DNA of 64,000 nucleotides from Ryuthela nishihirai (GCA_038380435.1 JAWZYU010000013.1:12909901-12973900); one strand, 5' to 3'; shown: positions 32,760-45,069, counted from the first letter of the stretch. Notes: a model not told the origin generated them from the sequence alone. A program made the numbers and translations.

Positions 32760-33915
32760 GCAACAATATTTCATGATGATCGTTTCCCGTCCCTAACTAC
32801 AAGGCGAAATAAAAGGATATCAGAGCGCCAATTGGCATCGGAGCTCTCAGCTGCCACATGAAAGAGAGTATTCAGAGCAACTGTGTCATCACAACTTCAT
32901 GAAAGAGAATTGCATGCTAGAAGCCCTGTACTCTGCATACCTCTAACATGCTACTGTAATGGAGCAGGCAGCACCTCAATTGGACCCTTGATCAATGGGG
33001 ATCTCTTTTCTGATGTATCACAATATGGCATAAGTAGTGATTATCTGCGTCAATCCATCTGGAGAGAGTATAGGATACACTATCACCCTCCTCGCTCCTG
33101 AAAATCGTGGAAAGGGACCGCCTTGCTGGAAGTGGTTTGGGGAGGTATCAGTGGCTGCACTGACCTTCATGTCTTCTCAGGGAGGGACTCTAACTGCTCT
33201 AAAATTACCAGACCCTAGAACCTTATGCGAGATTTTTTAGGTACTATTGGGTCAATTTTTTATTTTTATGGATGATAATGCTCATTTACACAAAACTTAG
33301 ATAGTGGAGGAATACTAGAGAGTGAATATATTCGGAATGGACTGGCCAGCAAGATCCTAAGACCTAAATCCCATTGAACATGCATGGGATGCTTTGGGAA
33401 GGAAAGTTGCAAGTTGTCAACCCCTTCCAAGGAACTCTGTGAACAAAGAAATGCTCTTACAGAGGAGTGGGATTGGCTGTCATCTGCATTTTGGATAACC
33501 TTATTAGAAGCATGAGTTGGGTTGGGTTGTTTTACCTCTGAGTTGCACTTTTTTGCACACCATGGGCTAAATGGCCAGGTCACATGGACCCCGAAGGCTC
33601 ATAGAAGGTTGGGGGAGGGGACCCACTGGAACAGCTGTTGGGAGACAGATGGTAGCCTCCCGTTTAAGGCCATCCAGCGTGTTCTTTAACGTGCACAGGG
33701 TATGGCTCTCCCGCACACGGCTTAACATCTTATCTAATGGACGGCGGCCTATTCAAGCCCATCGGTGCCCCCTACTGACCGAGGGCAGGGCGGGGAATTT
33801 TGAGGAGATACATTTCAACGCTGACCCAGCTGGGACTCGAACCTGAGAACTACAGATTACGAGCCTGGCGCGCTACCGACTGAGCCACCCCCCTCTCCAG
33901 AAGCATGAGAGTTTG
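32760..33915 (+). pseudogene. Tc1-like transposase relic, interrupted by a SINE1
   Basis: Decayed DDE transposase of the Tc1/mariner superfamily. Seen in order: an N-terminal DNA-binding remnant (RRNKRISERQLASEL, then VSSQLHERELHAR), GGISGCTDLHVFS near 33145-33180, MDDNAHLHKT near 33269-33298 (the second catalytic Asp block), WPARS/LNPIEHAWDALG-like remnants in shifted frames near 33340-33400, and EEWDWLSSAFW near 33460. The terminal LIRSM-like end lies at the SINE1 insertion point and is repeated by the target-site duplication. Stops and frameshifts throughout, so it is inactive. Confidence 0.8.
33517..33898 (-). mobile_element. SINE1 inserted in the Tc1-like relic
   Basis: Minus-oriented copy with target-site duplication AGAAGCATGAG at 33506-33516 and 33899-33909. 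It lacks about 15 bases around GGGGCCACGG and is more diverged in the middle than the best copies. Confidence 0.92.
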
Positions 33916-34265
33916 TTGTTGTGCAAGCTGTATTGCTGTTAACGGTAATCATACTAATTACCCTAACTTCCGTTATTTTCTAAAAAGGATTTCTTGAGAT
34001 ATTTGCCAGTTCTGGGGTGGGGGGCATGTTTGAGAATGATAGTATTGGTAAGAGAGGTAAAAAATTGTTCAACTTAAGAATGTTTCATTCATTTTACAAG
34101 AAATTTTTAAAGCCCTCTGAAACGAGAGGGAATGTTATACTACATTGGAAATCTCCTTTACTTATTTCTGGCTCGATTGCGTTTCCTACCTTCCCTCTGA
34201 TTTTCTTTTCTGTATCCGGGTCTGAACAGCAGTATACCTAGTACATACATACACACACAAAATAA
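33910..34265. other. Non-coding stretch, nothing recognised
   Basis: First few bases finish the Tc1-like relic; the rest is AT-rich with a short (CA)n near 34248-34258. Confidence 0.45.
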
Positions 34266-35003
34266 AATCCTCAAGCAGGCATGGGCTAGGAAGGTCCAAG
34301 AAGACTGTTCAATTTATACTCTGTCCTGAGCTACATCTGCTGCATCTGGCCACTGAACACCAATTCTAACAAGGTCCTGTTTGACATTGTCTGCCCACCG
34401 CATCCTAGGTCTCCCCCTCCTTCTGAGGCCTCTAGGCACACTGTTCATAACCCTATTCGCCAATCTATAATTATTCATACGGGCAACATGGCCAAACCAG
34501 CGGAGTCTCTCTCTGCACAATATGCTGCTTAAAGGAGATTGCAGACTCCTTTGCCTAACGTCATCATTAGTTACAAAGTTGAACCACCTAATGCCCAAGA
34601 TACTGCGTAAGCATCTGGAATCAAAAGCATCTAGTTTCCTGTTATCTTGTTTACAAAGTGTCCAAGTTTCACTACCGTAACTAACCCTAGAAAGAACCAA
34701 ACTATTATACAGTCTAATTTTAGTCTTTAGGTGTATACACCTATTTCTCCACACTCTCCACAGATTCTGAAAAGTCCCGCCAGCAATCCCTATCCGTCTG
34801 TTAATCTCATGCCGTACATCACCAGTATCTGTTAAATAGCTCCCAAGATAATTAAACTGTGACACCTGCTCAAGACTGCAACCATTCAGATTAACTGAAT
34901 CACAGCCTGCCTGACCAATTTTCATCACTTTAGTTTTCTCTCTGTTTATAACCAAACCTACTCTAAGTCTCAACAACAGCTCTAATGAATGCATTAATCT
35001 CAT
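34266..35003 (-). pseudogene. RTE-like LINE 3' fragment, 5'-truncated, frame still largely open
   Basis: A 229-codon minus-strand frame encodes RVGLVINREKTKVMKIG, LNYLGSYLTDTGD, YGSETWTLCKQDNRKLDAFD, RLRWFGHVARM and RRRGRPRMRW, the region downstream of the YADD box. It ends at 34314, and the last part of the 3' end has lost about 16 bases compared with the copy at 23.5 kb. The CCTCAAGCAG terminus is at 34270, but the GAT tail is absent. A start methionine at 35003 is incidental: the upstream polymerase domain was never copied. Confidence 0.9.
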
Positions 35004-36247
35004 GTCGTTACAAATAAGGTCAATAAAATTAAAAACATTTAAAACTTTGCACCAATAAGTTTTTATTTAAAACGTTTTTGTGCAATTTAAGAAATGTTAG
35101 TTTACATATGAGAGCAAAAAAACAGTTCAAGTCCCAGGTCATTACCATAAGCCATTTTAGCAATACAAATTATGAACTCTAATAGCTAGTCATTAACAAT
35201 TTAATTGGTGAATTATTATTTCCTGTCTCAGCATATTCGATGAGGAATGAGAATAACTCACTTCGTCCGTTTTCTGCCTCTGGCATATTCAAAGAAGATA
35301 CGCTCACTTCGACCTTTTTACCTGACGAGTCGTCTTAGGCAGTGAGAGAGCTGATGAAAGGGTGAATGATGAAAAACATTATTGAGCCATTGATTATTTT
35401 AGGTTCAGTTACTAAAAACGGATTAATAAGGTCAAATTATGATGAAACGTTTTTACGTGTTTTTTTTCCAAAAGAACAAGAAAAATTGGAAATTTAAATT
35501 ATGACCAATCCAAACTTAAAATTCTTAGCTGTAGCCCGACTCAATCTCCAGTATTTAATACTCCAACGTTATATACGAAAAAAGGAAATAAAACCAACCG
35601 ATAAGTTTTTAATAATGTTTTTTAAAACAACGTAACTTATTCTCCACATTTCCTTAAAAATGTTTCGAAAAACATAGAAAATTTAAATATCACGTCATCC
35701 ATTGGAATAGAGAGTTAAACTGCCAAATGTTTGATTACTATTGTTCTTTGAACTGTTGTTTGGCTAACTGGGGGTGGAGAAGGGGAAATATTTGATTCCC
35801 GCGAAGTCCTCCTTTTAATGGAATCAAAGAACGTGCAAGAGATTTTCTTTCTGTTCTGGGTAATCAGCAGGACGAGTTAGTGATCATCATTTGATCATCA
35901 TCATAGCTCATCCTGAAAACGATCTTCTGCTCACAAAGCTAAAAAAGAAAAAAAAAACGTCATTTATTACGGCAGAAGGTGACGTCATTTACTTCCTTCA
36001 ATTTAGAAGTCAGAAGAAATATTGTTTGCCAGACGTAAATTCCAGTTTATTTTTCCTTATTGATCTGTTTTTAAATCGGTTCGTTCGTATCGGTGAGAGA
36101 TGAGACTTTTCATAACACAGTGCTAGAAAATAAATATTTATAATAAATTTGCATCTGAAAGAGCTTCTTTCGCAGAGATCTGCGAGGAAGGAAGCTGCCA
36201 TCCTAATACGCAGCAGGGAACATCTGAGAGGGAAGCCATCACAGAAA
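35004..36247. other. AT-rich stretch, nothing recognised
   Basis: A CRE-like TGACGTCA lies at 35980-35987. No repeat family or coding domain. Confidence 0.45.
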
Positions 36248-36316
36248 GGAAGGTGGCGCCTAGTCTCGAACCTAGGTCCCTTTGATCAAAAGCGCTAACT
36301 ACTCAGTCATCGGAGG
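36248..36316 (-). mobile_element. Isolated SINE2 tRNA head
   Basis: On the minus strand: GATGACTGAGTAGTTAGCGC, GATCAAAGGGACCTAGGTTC, then GAGACTAGGCGCC. These are the A- and B-box arms of SINE2 without body or tail. It could be a relic of a tRNA-like ancestor, but with mismatched acceptor ends a functional tRNA is unlikely. Confidence 0.65.
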
Positions 36317-36624
36317 TATTATTAAATGCTGCATGTGTGATTTTTTTCAAGTTCGAATGATTTTTAGTAACAGGCAAATATCTCATAAATTTTCGGAGAC
36401 TAAATGGAAAGAATAATTCTTGAGTTAAGAATGAGGACGATAGATATTTCATAAAACTTTGCGTTTTCAATCAAATTTATCGAATTCTGTTTTCTGAATT
36501 CCTTACCTATATCATTATTTTTTTCCTTTCCAATAAAAATGAAAGTTTAATTGGTTATTAAACCTTTGTCACTCTCCCCCTCGCCTTCCCCCCCCCTCCA
36601 TGCAACAAATGAAATATCCAACCA
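36317..36624. other. AT-rich stretch, nothing recognised
   Basis: Ends in a C run near 36586-36596; no recognised element. Confidence 0.45.
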
Positions 36625-36915
36625 CGACGGAGCTAAAAGGCTCGGAACTGCGAAGGGTACTCACTGGACAGAAGGCAGATGAGACTCCCTTTAAGGCCAT
36701 CCAGCCTCTTCTTTAATATCCACGTGCTATGACTGTACCGAACACGTGACTGCTACTTAAAGCTTCTCCGACGGAGGATGAGCTCTCGAGGCCTCTCTTC
36801 CTCGCCGAGACGGAGCAGATGAGAACATCTGAAATCGGTCGCAGTTGGCCTCGAACCTGTAAGCATGAAATGAGGAGCCCGGCGTGCTTCCGATTCAGAC
36901 ACCTCCCGCCTCCTA
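36625..36915 (-). mobile_element. Degenerate SINE1
   Basis: Minus-oriented landmarks: GGCTCGGAACTGCGAAGG, CTCACTGGACAGAAGGCAG, AAGGCCATCCAGCCTCTTCT, CTTCTCCGACGGAGG, TGGCCTCGAACCTG and GCCCGGCGTGC. An old copy. Confidence 0.7.
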
Positions 36916-38030
36916 AATCAATTGAAATTCAATTTGTCATGAGCAGCAGAGAGCTTGAGAGAGCTCTTTTAAATGTCGTCTCTCTCGTGAAACGGAGACA
37001 AAGACACAACCTCTTTTTGATGTATCTTCCTATTGATACATTTCTTCAATGTCTCATTTTCCCTCTCATTCAAGTGAACACGTGATCGATCATAATCTCC
37101 TGTAACGACCTTGGAATGACCTTGTCCAGTGCATTTGGATGTTAGTAGATTATATGAATGAGAGCCGAAGGTGGAACGACTCCAAAGAGGAGGATTCTAC
37201 CATCGAGAGTGAGGGGGGGGGAGTCGCACAGAGGGTAACCAAGAAGGAAGGAGATTAGGTATCTGGTGGCAATCAGCTGGCGAAGGGGGGGGGGGGGCGA
37301 CGAAGCAAAATTTGTTCAACCTTTGAGACCGAACACGTGATAGCAGTTGTTTAAAATGCTAAACCAATTTTTATTTCGTTCATCTCCCCTCGAGATGATC
37401 TCTTTAACAATGAAAAATAAAGGTGGCAACAGCTTCAGAATTGTCGCATAACGAACAAACGAATTGTTGAAACGCGGGATAAAAAATCGGAGTCATCGTT
37501 TGCTGGCTCGGATCAAAAGAGGCAGGAATCTCCTCCCTTGTAATACGATAAAATATTTTTAAAATGTCTTAATAGGAATCAATAGAGGCATAAAAGGGGA
37601 TGAATCTTGTTTCAAAACTTAATGCTAAACAAGAGAGGTCTGCTTGAAATCGATATTTGAATGCAAACGATCTCGCTCCGCTGCCATTCCGCAGATTTCG
37701 TTTTCTTTCTCCCCTGACAAGAGTTATAAAAGAGTTTCTTTTATTAACCTCTAAAACATCCTTTCTAAAAAGAAAGGAATCCAATTGTTAACAATTTTTC
37801 GAGATATTCTCCGATAAACGAGAGCACGATTCGGTTGCATTTCTCCTCCCCCCAGATGCCTCCCCCTTCTAATCGCCACGTGCCACAGTTTCAAAAGCAT
37901 CTGTTTCTCTCCGGCGATGTTCAGAGAAGGCCACTTCAAACTTTCGTCCAGGCAATCGGGATTGGCTTTCCGAGGTTGCTTAAAACTTTCGCAATGAGAC
38001 AGAAATTTATAAAACACTGCTCTAAGAATG
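36916..38030. other. Non-coding stretch with G runs
   Basis: G runs near 37208-37216 and 37286-37297 stand out. Frames of up to 108 codons near 37.75-38.08 kb are not recognisable. Confidence 0.45.
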
Positions 38031-38221
38031 AATAAATAAATAATAAATAGATACTCCCTCAAGCAGCTGCTTGCCACAGAGGTCTGACAGGAGCCTCTCA
38101 GTTTAATAAGCCATACCAGAAGGTCTATGAGGATGGCGGGACCTCAGCAGAAATACAACAAACATCGATGTCTTTTACCCAGGTCCCTTTGATCAGCAGC
38201 CCAACACGCTAACTACTCCGA
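38031..38221 (-). mobile_element. SINE2
   Basis: Minus-oriented. The 3' end with its TTTA-type tail is at the left (AATAAATAAATAATAAATAG, then CTCAAGCAGCTGCTTGCC). The body follows (GGTCTGACAGGAGCCTCTCAG, GACCTCAGCAGAAA), then a degraded head (AGGTCCCTTTGATCAGCAGC, CACGCTAACTACTC). Confidence 0.88.
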
Positions 38222-40124
38222 TATTTTCTAAAAAGTATTTAAACCATAATAAAAAAAATTTAATTCGCCTCTCTGATTCAAGTCATCGCTCAGTTTTGAC
38301 AGCTCTACCGTTGGCTTGTGGATCTTACGTTAAAAATCTGGAGAAATGTAACCCTGAAAAGTACTGAGACGAAATGAGTGCTTTCATGTCAAGCGAAAGG
38401 AGATCGATGAGAGAAAAAAATTGAACTTCCAATGTTACAAAATTGTTAGAGGAAGAAGAGCGATCTTTGCGCTAGAGCATTCCCCTTCCATGTCTGAGAT
38501 GATAGGAAGACAATTCCCTGTGAACATCGCCACTGAATGGCTTTGAAGGTCAGGATCTCATCTGGCCGAAACATTTGTCCAATCGTTATCCTCCTTCGCC
38601 AACCCTACCTGGCCATTTACACCAACGGGATCCTTGTGACCTGCCAAAATTTAGCTTCCAGTTGGTTCATTTCATTGATCATTCTGCCCACGACAGGTGC
38701 ACGTTCTAATAACAGTGGCGCACTAAACAAAAATGATGTTAAACAACGAAGTCGCAAAATTTCTCGATTTCAATCCCACCTAGCAATTGTGAATACTCTT
38801 GACTGTAATCGACCAACATCTTCATGAAAGTATTTCATTCTCTCTGCAGCAATCGCCTTATCATCATCGAGATGTGTTGCTGTCCTAAAAGGGGGATTTA
38901 CTTTACCAGTAAGAGCAACAGGTTGTTGCCATTATTTCTCTTACCTCCTCCTCCTCCTTCTCTACCCTCTTATCGAATGCCCTCTTTCCCAAATCCTCCG
39001 CATCATTTTCCTTTCAACAGTTTTCCTTATCACTTCTCACAAGACTTTTCTCTCCGCTTCTCTCCAAGTTTCTTCTTCGCGTCATTCGAACCTTCATTTT
39101 GTTTATTTTTTCTCCGTGGCTTTAATCATTAGCAGTAAATTCCACTTCGACATCCGGAGATCGCATCTCTTCCTTTCCACGTGATCGCCCCTCCGCAGAT
39201 ACATTTTCTGCTCTTTATTTTCCAACGACGCTTTGGGTTACCAGAAGAAAGCCACGTGACAGGTATGTAATTGCAACAATCAGCGCCAGCGTCGGTGTCC
39301 TGATTTCGAGACAAATTGCGATCGTCTCGTCGGCGCATTCTCTCCCAACTTCTGCCACAGAGGGAGATATAACACGAGCAATAATTGCGGCGCGAGCATC
39401 CATCTTCCCTTGTTGTCCATCACCCGGAATCCCGGGAAGCGACGACATCGTTAAGCATTCCTCTAATGGCAAGCCGGCCAGAAGCGTTTATATTTCTATC
39501 AACGCCTCGTTATTCTAGGCACGAAATCGATGCCAAATCATCATCATCATCATCTGTGCAATTAGCTGTCCGTAGAGGAAGCACCCCCAAGTCGCCGCCA
39601 TTCTTCGCTTCCTGCAAAAGGATCCAGTTTTCGTTTGCAGTCGATGTCATCCGATTGTTAGTTTGGCGCTGTTATCGGACTTGCAATGAGATAGTTTGTG
39701 CAGACGATGCAGCCCGTGGAGGGATTTGTATTTGCACAGCTATCTGATCTCCGCATGCAGATGATTTATCCTCGTGCTCAGAATGATATGCTGCGAGCGA
39801 ATGTGCCGATTGCTGACGATGATAAAACGTTGTAACGGATAGAGTCTCACGATCAATAGGAGCACTCCGCAGTATGATAAGGGGCAAGAATATGCCTTGG
39901 CAGAAATCAATCAATCCGTAGCTCGTGCATTCAAACTATCTTGCTATCAGTCTATTGCGCGAGCTGTTTAGGCATCAATGGAGAGTAGGAGGAGCATTCC
40001 CATTCCATTTATCATCCATTTCAATGGAGAGATCTCTCGGGAAGCATTTTGAAAAGTCCTTTCGCCGAAAATATTGACGAACCACCTGTACGAAAGGAAG
40101 AGAAATGCGCAGACAAACAGAATT
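38222..40124. other. Non-coding stretch, partly pyrimidine-rich
   Basis: From about 38935 to 39115 the plus strand is strongly pyrimidine-rich. Several 60-120-codon overlapping frames at 39.1-39.9 kb lack recognisable domains. Confidence 0.4.
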
Positions 40125-40134
40125 TCTTCGTAAC

Positions 40135-40450
40135 CCGGGGCGGGGGTGGCACCAGCTGGTAATCTCCGCCTCAGAACTCGTCGCCCTGCCCTCGGTCAGT
40201 AGGGGACACCGATGGGGTTGGAAAGGCCGCCGTCCGTCGGATGGGACGTTAAGCCGTGGCCCCATGTGCGGAAGAGCCATACCCTGTGCACATTAAAGAA
40301 CACGCTGGATGGCCTTGGCGGGAGGCTACCATCTGTCTCCCAACAGCTGTCCAGTAGGTTTTCTTCCTCTGACTCTATGGAGTTTTTGTGACCTGACCAT
40401 TTAGCCCATTGTGTGCAAAAAAGTGCCGTTCAGAAGTAAAACAACCCAAC
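40135..40450 (+). mobile_element. SINE1 with deleted tRNA arms
   Basis: GGGGCGGGGGTGGC is followed by CACCAGCTGG and then AATCTCCGCC, so most of the tRNA region including the B box is missing; body and 3' end are present. The target-site duplication TCTTCGTAAC lies at 40125-40134 and 40451-40460. The deletion either happened after insertion or came from a defective transcript. Confidence 0.9.
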
Positions 40451-40460
40451 TCTTCGTAAC

Positions 40461-41357
40461 ACACTTCGTACACATTGCTGATAAAAACTACAATTTTACC
40501 TGCATTTTTCAATAAAAGTCTGAGAAAAAAGTTGAGTCTTCCACGAGAGTAAAAACTCGCTTGTGGAAGAAATTTAACAGTTATGTTGTAATAAAATGAA
40601 AAGGCAACATGCTTCAGTTTCACATTTCCTCACACTTTGCTAGCTTGAGCAAAAAATCTAAGTAAATATTTAACCAATTTATAAGTTTAAAAATTATCAT
40701 TACGAATAAATGAAATAAAAAAAAACTTTACTGGGTAGAAAACAGAAAAGAAATATAAAAATCTATATTAAATTGTGCGTTAGTAAGTGGTTCGGTTGAG
40801 CACCTTAAGGGCAACTCAGCATCAAATGAAATTATATTACATTTAAATCTCTTTTATTTCTAAAACATAGGCTCAATATTTACCACATTTAAAATCCATT
40901 TTCTTAATACGAGAGTTGATGGGAGAATAAGGATCCACAGTTCATATTGCACTAACAGCACTTGATGTTCATAGGCATTCCTATTTCTCCACACAGTCAC
41001 CTGGCCAATTTAAAGTCTTTTTCGCAACGTGATATCAGTTAGCAGATACCAGACTACGGAATTGCGCGTTCTATGCACGGAGCCATTTTGGAACAGTCTG
41101 TTGAATATCAAATCTCAATGCAAAAATTTCTGCCTCCAAACGTTTCTTAAAAGGGCCCAACAGGTGATAATCGCTTGCGACGAAATGACGGCTGTACAGG
41201 TGGGGGGTGGGGGGGTCGTATCGTTCCCATTCAAATTTCTCCAATAAATCTTACGTCTTCATAGTTCTACGCAGCCTGGCTTTTATACGCAATCATGCAG
41301 AATAACAATTGAGAAAATTTCCTCCCCCCTTATCGCCCCTTGTAAACGCAGGAGGGT
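40461..41357. other. AT-rich stretch, nothing recognised
   Basis: A G-rich run lies near 41201-41216; the sequence leads directly into the minisatellite. Confidence 0.45.
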
Positions 41358-44300
41358 GTTTCCCAGCAGAAGAGAGCAATGACTGTTTCCCAGCAGAAGA
41401 GAGCAACGACTGTTTACCAGCAGAAGAGAGCAACGACTGTTTACCAGCAGAAGAGAGCAATGACTGTTTCCCAGCAGAAGAGAGCAATGACTGTTTCCCA
41501 GCAGAAGAGAGCAACGACTGTTTACCAGCAGAAGAGAGCAACGACTGTTACCAGCAGAAGAGAGCAATGACTGTTTACCAGCAGAAGAGAGCAATGACTG
41601 TTTCCCAGCAGAAGAGAGCAACGACTGTTTACCAGCAGAAGAGAGCAACGACTGTTTACCAGCAGAAGAGAGCAACGACTGTTTACCAGCAGAAGAGAGC
41701 AACGACTGTTTACCAGCAGAAGAGAGCAATGACTGTTTCCCAGCAGAAGAGAGCAATGACTATTTCCCAGCAGAAGAGAGCAATGACTGTTTCCCAGCAG
41801 AAGAGAGCAATGGCTGTTTCCCAGCAAAAGAGAGCAATGGCTGTTTCCCAGCAGAAGAGAGCAACGACTGTTTACCAGCAGAAGAGAGCAACGACTGTTT
41901 ACCAGCAGAAGAGAGCAACGACTGCTTACCAGCAGAAGAGAGCAACGACTGCTTACCAGCAGAAGAGAGCAACGACTGTTTACCAGCAGAAGAGAGCAAC
42001 GACTGTTTACCAGCAGAAGAGAGCAACGACTGTTTCCCAGCAGAAGAGAGCAATGACTGTTTCCCAGCAGAAGAGAGCAATGACTGTTTCCCAGCAGAAG
42101 AGAGCAATGACTGTTTCCCAGCAGAAGAGAGCAATGACTGTTTCCCAGCAAAACAGAGCAATGGCTGTTTCCCAGCAGAAGAGAGCAATGGCTGTTTCCC
42201 AGCAGAAGAGAGCAACGACTATTTACCAGCAGAAGAGAGCAACGACTGTTTACCAGCAGAAGAGAGCAACGACTGTTTACCAGCAGAAGAGAGCAACGAC
42301 TGTTTACCAGCAGAAGAGAGCAATGACTGTTTCCCAGCAGAAGAGAGCAATGACTGCTTCCCAGCAGAAGAGAGCAACGACTGCTTCCCAGCAGAAGAGA
42401 GCAACGACTGTTTCCCAGCAGAAGAGAGCAATGACTGTTTCCCAGAAAAAAAAGAGCAATGGCTGTTTCCCAGCAGAAGAGAGCAATGGCTGTTTCCCAG
42501 CAGAAGAAAGCAATGGCTGTTTCCCAGCAGAAGAGAGCAATGACTGTTTCCCAGCAGAAGAGAGCAACGACTGTTTCCCAGCAGAAGAGAGCAATGACTG
42601 TTTCCCAGCAGAAGAGAGCAACGACTGTTTACCAGCAGAAGAGAGCAACGACTGTTTACCAGCAGAAGAGAGCAACGACTGTTTACCAGCAGAAGAGAGC
42701 AACGACTGTTTACCAGCAGAAGAGAGCAATGACTGTTTCCCAGCAGAAGAGAGAGCAATGACTGTTTCCCAGCAGAAGAGAGAGCAATGACTGTTTCCCA
42801 GCAGAAGAGAGCAATGACTGTTTCCCAGCAGAAGAGAGCAATGACTGTTTACCAGCAGAAGAGAGCAACGACTGTTTACCAGCAGAAGAGAGCAACGACT
42901 GTTTACCAGCAGAAGAGAGCAACGACTGTTTCCCAGCAGAAGAGAGCAATGACTGTTTCCCAGCAGAAGAGAGCAATGACTGTTTCCCAGAAAAAAAAGA
43001 GCAATGGCTGTTTCCCAGCAGAAGAGAGCAATGACTGTTTCCCAGAAAAAAAAGAGCAATGACTGTTTCCCAGCAGAAGAGAACAATGACTGTTTCCCAG
43101 CAGAAGAGAGCAACGACTGTTTCTCAGCAGAAGAGAGCAACGACTGTTTCTCAGCAGAAGAGAGCAATGACTGTTTCCCAGCAGAAGAGAGCAACGACTG
43201 TTTCCCAGCAGAAGAGAGCAACGATTGTTTCCCAGCAGAAGAGAGCAACGACTGTTTCCCAGCAGGAGAGCAACGACTGTTTCCCAGCAGAAGAGAGCAA
43301 CGACTGTTTCCCAGCAGAAGAGAGCAATGACTGTTTCCCAGCAGAAGAGAGCAACGACTGTTTCCCAGCAGAAGAGAGCAATGACTGTTTCCCAGCAGAA
43401 GAGAGCAATGACTGTTTACCAGCAGAAGAGAGCAACGACTGTTTACCAGCAGAAGAGAGCAACGACTGTTTACCAGCAGAAGAGAGCAACGACTGTTTAC
43501 CAGCAGAAGAGAGCAATGACTGTTTCCCAGCAGAAGAGAGAGCAATGACTGTTTCCCAGCAGAAGAGAGCAATGACTGTTTCCCAGCAGAAGAGAGCAAT
43601 GACTGTTTCCCAGAAAAAAAAAGAGCAATGACTGTTTCCCAGCAGAAGAGAGCAATGACTGTTTCCCAGAAAAAAAAGAGCAATGGCTGTTTCCCAGCAG
43701 AAGAGAGCAATGACTGTTTCCCAGAAAAAAAAGAGCAATGACTGTTTCCCAGCAGAAGAGAACAATGACTGTTTCCCAGCAGAAGAGAGCAACGACTGTT
43801 TCCCAGCAGAAGAGAGCAATGACTGTTTCCCAGCAGAAGAGAGCAATGACTGTTTACCAGCAGAAGAGAGCAACGACTGTTTACCAGCAGAAGAGAGCAA
43901 CGACTGTTTACCAGCAGAAGAGAGCAACGACTGTTTACCAGCAGAAGAGAGCAATGACTGTTTCCCAGCAGAAGAGAGAGCAATGACTGTTTCCCAGCAG
44001 AAGAGAGCAATGACTGTTTCCCAGCAGAAGAGAGCAATGACTGTTTCCCAGAAAAAAAAGAGCAATGGCTGTTTCCCAGCAGAAGAGAGCAATGACTGTT
44101 TCCCAGAAAAAAAGAGCAATGACTGTTTCCCAGCAGAAGAGAACAATGACTGTTTCCCAGCAGAAGAGAGCAACGACTGTTTCTCAGCAGAAGAGAGCAA
44201 CGACTGTTTCTCAGCAGAAGAGAGCAACGACTGTTTCCCAGCAGAAGAGAGCAACGACTGTTTCCCAGCAGAAGAGAGCAACGACTGTTTCCCAGCAGAA

Positions 44301-44888
44301 GAGAGCAACGACTGTTTCCCAGCAGAAGAGAGCAACGACTGTTTCCCAGCAGAAGAGAGCAATGACTGTTTCCCAGCAGAAGAGAGCAACGACTGTTTAC
44401 CAGCAGAAGAGAGCAACGACTGTTTCCCAGCAGAAGAGAGCAACGACTGTTTACCAGCAGAAGAGAGCAACGACTGTTTACCAGCAGAAGAGAGCAACGA
44501 CTGTTTACCAGCAGAAGAGAGCAACGACTGTTTACCAGCAGAAGAGAGCAACGACTGTTTCTCAGCAGAAGAGAGCAACGATTGTTTCCCAGCAGAAGAG
44601 AGCAATGACTGTTTCCCAGCAGAAGAGAGCAATGACTGTTTCCCAGCAGAAGAGAGCAATGACTGTTTCCCAGCAGAAGAGAACAATGACTGTTTCCCAG
44701 CAGAAGAGAGCAACGACTGTTTCTCAGCAGAAGAGAGCAACGACTGTTTCTCAGCAGAAGAGAGCAACGACTGTTTCCCAGCAGAAGAGAGCAACGACTG
44801 TTTCCCAGCAGAAGAGAGCAATGACTGTTTCCCAGCAGAAGAGAGCAATGACTGTTTCCCAGCAGAAGAGAGCAATGACTGTTTCCCA
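41358..44888. repeat. 27-bp minisatellite, about 130 units
   Basis: The unit is CCAGCAGAAGAGAGCAA followed by C/TGACTGTTTA/C. Three main variants alternate: ...AACGACTGTTTA, ...AATGACTGTTTC, and one where the middle becomes an A-run (CCAGAAAAAAAAGAGCAATG). Some units are 29 or shorter because of a GA insertion or deletions. As 27 is divisible by three and the unit lacks stops in most frames, long frames appear on both strands (493 and 414 codons plus, 884 and 574 minus), with 9-residue repeats such as QQKRATTVY, PAEESNDCF and GNSHCSLLL. These are best seen as a by-product. No promoter, splice or signal-peptide context supports a protein. Confidence 0.97.
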
Positions 44889-45069
44889 AGTCTTCATAGA
44901 GTCCTTCATAGAGTAGTTTTTTCGTGACAATCAATGCGCTTTCACAATCGCAATACAATATACATCACGTTTCCTGCAGAGGGAGCCACTTTAAACTTTA
45001 AAGTTTTTCGCCCCCATGGGAATTGGCATGTTTCCATTCCATCGATGACCTACGTTTCAGGGATAAAAT
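44889..45069. other. Flank of the minisatellite
   Basis: Short segment with a direct repeat of CTTCATAGAGT at 44892-44913. No gene. Confidence 0.4.

Noticed and set aside
38520..38650. Another degenerate SINE1
   Set aside because: Only scattered landmarks (CCTGGCCATTTAC, GATCCTTGTGACCTG) in doubtful order; too weak to list.
42304..44958. 884-codon minus-strand frame and other long frames (493, 414, 574 codons) in the minisatellite
   Set aside because: They follow from a stop-poor 27-base unit. Both strands are open, frames switch at units of non-27 length, and nothing upstream supports a gene.
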